Below, one piece after another: positions 5,032 through 6,600 of a stretch of 6,600 bases of DNA. The stretch comes from Candidatus Bathyarchaeota archaeon CG07_land_8_20_14_0_80_47_9 (GTDB taxonomy: Archaea > Thermoproteota > Bathyarchaeia > Bathyarchaeales > Bathycorpusculaceae), in contig PEWI01000104.1 in the NCBI GenBank assembly GCA_002779555.1, positions 1 to 6,600 of the forward strand, in the 5' to 3' direction. Made by a program: the position numbers and the translations under genes. The notes under the pieces are model-generated. The model was not told where the DNA came from. It saw only the letters and a program-made list of their open reading frames with translations, and did not search any database. Within the stretch, counting starts at the first letter, position 1. Every line of letters starts with the position of its first letter.

Positions 5032-5789
5032 TGAACGCACATTCAAGCCATTATAGCAGAGAGATACGAGTAGCCTGGGCAATCGCTGTAAAGGATATGC
5101 GTACCTACTACACGAAGCCTCCGTCTCTTATGTTCGGGATACTGTTCCCCTTCAGCCTTTTCCTCTCATTCAGCATAGGAACGAAAGCGCCTCTGGCTGC
5201 ACAGATCCCAATCCTCGTATCTCAGACGTTATTCTTCGCATCCTCTTCAATAGGCCCCGTGGTGATACCAACTGAACGCGCCAATCAGACTTTTGACAGG
5301 TTCTTAACATCACCGGTTTCTCTTCTTTCTATCTTAATGGGTAAAACTCTAGCAGGAATAATCTACGGGGCCGGAATCTCCGTCATTCCGGTCTTGGTTG
5401 GCATGGCCTTCTTCGGTTTTCAGATAATTAGCCTGGGGGCTTTATTCGCTTGCTTTTTGCTATCCTCTCTTGCCTTCTCGGCCTTGGGAATTATGTTCGC
5501 TTCGATTCCAGGTCAGACTCCTGGTCAGGTGATGATGCCTCTCAACTTCGTTCGCATACCCCTACTCTTCATCAGCGGCGTCTACACACCTATCCGAGAT
5601 CTGCCAACATGGATGCAAGCGGTGTCTATGCTTTCACCCCTGACCCACACCGTTGAACTCGCAAGATACGCATCAGGCGGAGAAACCTTCTTTGGTCCAA
5701 TCCTCAACGTAACAATACTAACGATATATGTCGCAACTTTCCTCTTGATGGGCATTCGCTTCCACATCATGAACCAACGCAAGGAGTAA
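5028..5789 (+). CDS. ABC-2 type transporter permease
   Basis: A 253-residue membrane protein of normal family length. A cytosolic N-terminal stretch (WAIAVKDMRTYYTKPPSLMF, about 17-36) contains the helix that contacts the ATPase. About six membrane helices follow, in the regions 35-52, 59-80, 100-130, 137-158, 168-188 and 223-245. ABC-2 marks are IPTERANQTFDRFLTSPVSLLSILMGK (80-106) and MPLNFVRIPLLFISGVYTPIRDLPTWMQAVSMLSPLTH (169-206), the long re-entrant and P-rich region before the last helix. Its ATG overlaps the ATPase stop (ATGA); an in-frame ATG directly follows at 5031. It pairs with the ATPase as an exporter; a homodimeric permease is likely because no second permease is present. Confidence 0.92.
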   Translation: MMNAHSSHYSREIRVAWAIAVKDMRTYYTKPPSLMFGILFPFSLFLSFSIGTKAPLAAQIPILVSQTLFFASSSIGPVVIPTERANQTFDRFLTSPVSLLSILMGKTLAGIIYGAGISVIPVLVGMAFFGFQIISLGALFACFLLSSLAFSALGIMFASIPGQTPGQVMMPLNFVRIPLLFISGVYTPIRDLPTWMQAVSMLSPLTHTVELARYASGGETFFGPILNVTILTIYVATFLLMGIRFHIMNQRKE

Positions 5790-5811
5790 GGTGGAAAATG
5801 GTGAGAACATA

Positions 5812-5820
5812 GAGGAGGGA
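5812..5820 (+). promoter_or_regulatory. Strong ribosome binding site setting a TTG start
   Basis: GAGGAGGGA matches the anti-Shine-Dalgarno core and stands 8-9 nt before TTG 5829. It fixes the cupin gene's rare start codon. Confidence 0.65.
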
Positions 5821-5828
5821 TTCCGAAA

Positions 5829-6134
5829 TTGAATAAATGGGATTTGACCAAACTAGCAGAATTTTCGAAGACTAACAGAATTAAGAAAGACATTCACAAG
5901 ACAAAGTGGTTCAATATTGTTCTTGTTTGCCTCGAAACAGGCCAAGTAATTCCTTCCCGACCTGAACCCTATGACGTGTGTTTTTATGTCATCGACGGGA
6001 AAGGCACGTTTACAGTGGGCGATGAGCAGATCCACATAGGCCAAGGTAGCATGATCTTTGCCCCAGCAGGTGTGGCACGAGGCATAGAAAGCACACAACG
6101 ACTAACCATATTAGGCATACAGCAACCACATTAG
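5829..6134 (+). CDS. Small cupin-fold protein without metal ligands
   Basis: A 101-residue protein beginning at TTG 5829. The start is decided by a strong ribosome site GAGGAGGGA (5812-5820) about 9 nt upstream; there is no in-frame ATG or GTG near. The single cupin domain spans about 33-98: LETGQVIPSRPEPYDVCFYVIDGKGTF (motif 1), then VGDEQIHIGQGSMIFAPAGVARGIES (motif 2). The normal ligands of the pattern G-x5-HxH-x3-4-E and P-x-G-x2-H are replaced by R44, E46, V50 (or D49) and R84, so a classic metal site is absent. A non-catalytic, binding or sensing role is likely. It lies 39 nt after the permease gene on the same strand and probably belongs to that operon; it may bind the transported compound or a related effector. 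Confidence 0.82.
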   Translation: MNKWDLTKLAEFSKTNRIKKDIHKTKWFNIVLVCLETGQVIPSRPEPYDVCFYVIDGKGTFTVGDEQIHIGQGSMIFAPAGVARGIESTQRLTILGIQQPH

Positions 6135-6161
6135 GAAGAAGCGCGCGCTTAGGGTCTCTTT

Positions 6162-6297
6162 CTATTTCCGTTCTCTGAAAAGCATAACGGTTCTCGTAAC
6201 CACAAACGCATTCAAATCCAGCTTCAACAAGTTTCTTCGCTTCTTCCACGCTACTAGCAACAGCGTGCACTTCAAATAATAGCAATTTCACCTGCAA
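6162..6297 (-). pseudogene. Frameshifted remnant resembling the C-terminal tail of an archaeal integrase
   Basis: The minus frame from about 6297 (TTG; GTG at 6291) reads QVKLLLFEVHAVASSVEEAK, then KLVEAGFECVCGYENR. In that frame it runs on into antisense of the cupin gene with sequence unlike protein. Skipping one base (T at about 6186) restores MLFRERK followed by TAG (6162-6164). The restored end, GFECVC...MLFRERK-stop, matches the pattern GFEYVC-x-LFRKRK-stop that I remember from the C-termini of archaeal tyrosine recombinases. The rest of the enzyme, including the catalytic Arg/His/Tyr residues, is absent, and an in-frame TGA lies at 6310-6312. It is therefore a relic of 40-50 residues, converging with the cupin gene across 27 bp. 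It could alternatively be a tiny standalone gene with a sequencing frameshift. Confidence 0.5.
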
Positions 6298-6327
6298 AAT
6301 GCGATTAAATCATAGCAGTTTTGATAG

Positions 6328-6354
6328 TAGCCCGGGAGAGATTCGAATTCTTGG
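6328..6354 (-). pseudogene. tRNA 3'-end-like segment B (T-arm plus acceptor strand)
   Basis: On the minus strand this reads a T-loop TTCGAAT followed by CTCTC, CCGGGCT and A, the order of T-stem, acceptor strand and discriminator base. The 5' T-stem is AAGAA, so two of five pairs fail (GAGAG would pair). No complementary acceptor strand (AGCCCGG) exists within 270 bp upstream on that strand. It is best read as a decayed or partial tRNA 3' end. Confidence 0.3.
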
Positions 6355-6364
6355 CTTTGCAATA

Positions 6365-6430
6365 GTGCGGTTTTTGGTAGCCCAGCTGTGGGACTTGAAC
6401 CCATTTGGGTGCTAATCCCGGCGACCGCAC
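6365..6430. repeat. Inverted repeat GTGCGGT...ACCGCAC closing a tRNA-like fold
   Basis: Perfect 7-bp arms at 6365-6371 and 6424-6430 enclose 52 bp. Read on the plus strand, the arm continues into an encoded CCA (6430-6432). The interior offers a 5-bp stem with a 7-nt loop ACTTGAA (6388-6404) and another 5-bp stem, with two wobbles, and loop TGCTAAT (6405-6421). The D region is only 14 nt and there is no variable loop, so it is not a canonical tRNA. Confidence 0.35.
6375..6404 (-). pseudogene. tRNA 3'-end-like segment A (T-arm plus acceptor-like strand and CCA)
   Basis: The minus strand reads TGGG-TTCAAGT-CCCA, a consensus T-loop on a 4-bp stem, then CAGCTGGGCTA and an encoded CCA (6377-6375). 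It resembles segment B 47 bp further on: both have a T-loop and end in GGGCTAC. The acceptor strand is two bases too long for a normal tRNA, and neither D-arm nor 5' acceptor partner is found upstream. Confidence 0.3.
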
Positions 6431-6553
6431 CAACTAATTGATTGCGTGTTTGCGTGTGCGCAACGGTTGTAGGCCCCTCTATTAGGATACAAATATGCAG
6501 GGCAACATTGTTAGGCAAGAGGTTTTCTTGGCTTTCCAGGGCGCCTAGACCCC

Positions 6554-6563
6554 CTTATATATA
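6554..6563 (+). promoter_or_regulatory. Strong TATA-like element near the right edge
   Basis: CTTATATATA matches the archaeal YTTATATA consensus on the plus strand and would start transcription near 6585-6590, for a gene beyond the window. The reverse reading (TATATATAAG) is also TATA-like and would start a leftward transcript near 6530, through the tRNA-like region. Direction cannot be decided here. Confidence 0.45.
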
Positions 6564-6600
6564 GATGTCCAACCTTTCTCGTTGCTCTACGTTTTTCAGA

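Larger units (their letters stand above)
6135..6600. other. 466-bp region without an intact gene
   Basis: This stretch holds the integrase-like relic (6162-6297), the two tRNA 3'-end-like segments and the inverted repeat (6328-6432), an 11-bp direct repeat TTCTTGGCTTT (6348-6358 and 6525-6535), and a TATA-like element at 6554-6563. A 76-codon minus-strand open frame at 6288-6518 crosses the tRNA-like pieces and shows no protein-like pattern. Elsewhere in it I see nothing. Confidence 0.6.

Noticed and set aside
6010..6161. Continuation of the minus-strand frame of the integrase-like relic to 6010
   Set aside because: This part is antisense to the cupin gene and the one-base shift gives a natural stop at 6162.
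6288..6518. 76-codon minus-strand open frame
   Set aside because: It runs through the tRNA-like pieces, has mixed composition and no motif or ribosome site.
6328..6600. A canonical intact tRNA, SRP RNA or RNase P RNA
   Set aside because: No 5' acceptor strand or D-arm pairs with either T-arm-like segment, and the conserved cores of SRP and RNase P RNAs were not found by eye.
1..6600. CRISPR array or defence system
   Set aside because: No regularly spaced repeats and no Cas, nuclease or toxin-antitoxin motifs were seen on either strand.

Overview
The window looks archaeal, probably an uncultured TACK-type lineage of the Bathyarchaeia kind. I infer this from short A/T-rich TATA-like elements upstream of genes, GGAGG-type ribosome sites, frequent GTG/TTG starts, an HxlR regulator, and protein styles (a DUF169 protein with a dicluster ferredoxin, Cys/His-rich mini-proteins before ABC transporters). 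No rRNA or phylogenetic marker is present, so the lineage is a guess.

Layout. (1) Positions 1-805, minus strand: a two-gene operon of a 2[4Fe-4S] ferredoxin followed by a DUF169 protein cut by the window edge. (2) Positions 806-903: a 98-bp divergent promoter with a 16-bp perfect palindrome built around a TATA-like core. (3) Positions 904-3259, plus strand: a tight five-gene operon of a membrane-anchored redoxin without CXXC, a CcdA-type membrane thiol carrier, a 92-aa thioredoxin-fold protein with a CxC motif, an unrecognised 76-aa protein, and an ArsC/low-molecular-weight phosphatase-type arsenate reductase. (4) Positions 3260-3697, minus strand: an HxlR-family regulator whose stop codon directly abuts the arsC stop. 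(5) Positions 3698-3789: a divergent promoter with a 17-bp palindrome likely to be the HxlR operator. (6) Positions 3790-6134, plus strand: a Cys/His-rich coiled-coil mini-protein, an ABC ATPase, an ABC-2 permease and a cupin that has lost its metal ligands. (7) Positions 6135-6600: no intact gene. It holds a frameshifted remnant resembling the tail of an archaeal integrase, tRNA-like pieces (two T-arm/acceptor-like segments and a reduced cloverleaf-like inverted repeat), and a TATA-like element near the right edge.

How the genes may work together. In the central operon, CcdA would carry reducing equivalents across the membrane, the anchored redoxin would act outside, and the small CxC protein would act inside. 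ArsC is a thiol-cascade enzyme that needs a reductant, so the operon reads as a self-contained thiol relay coupled to arsenate reduction or a related phosphatase activity. The right-hand operon reads as a regulator-controlled export pump with a possible metal- or thiol-sensing small protein. The right end looks like a decayed integration site. These pathway links are inference from gene order and motifs.
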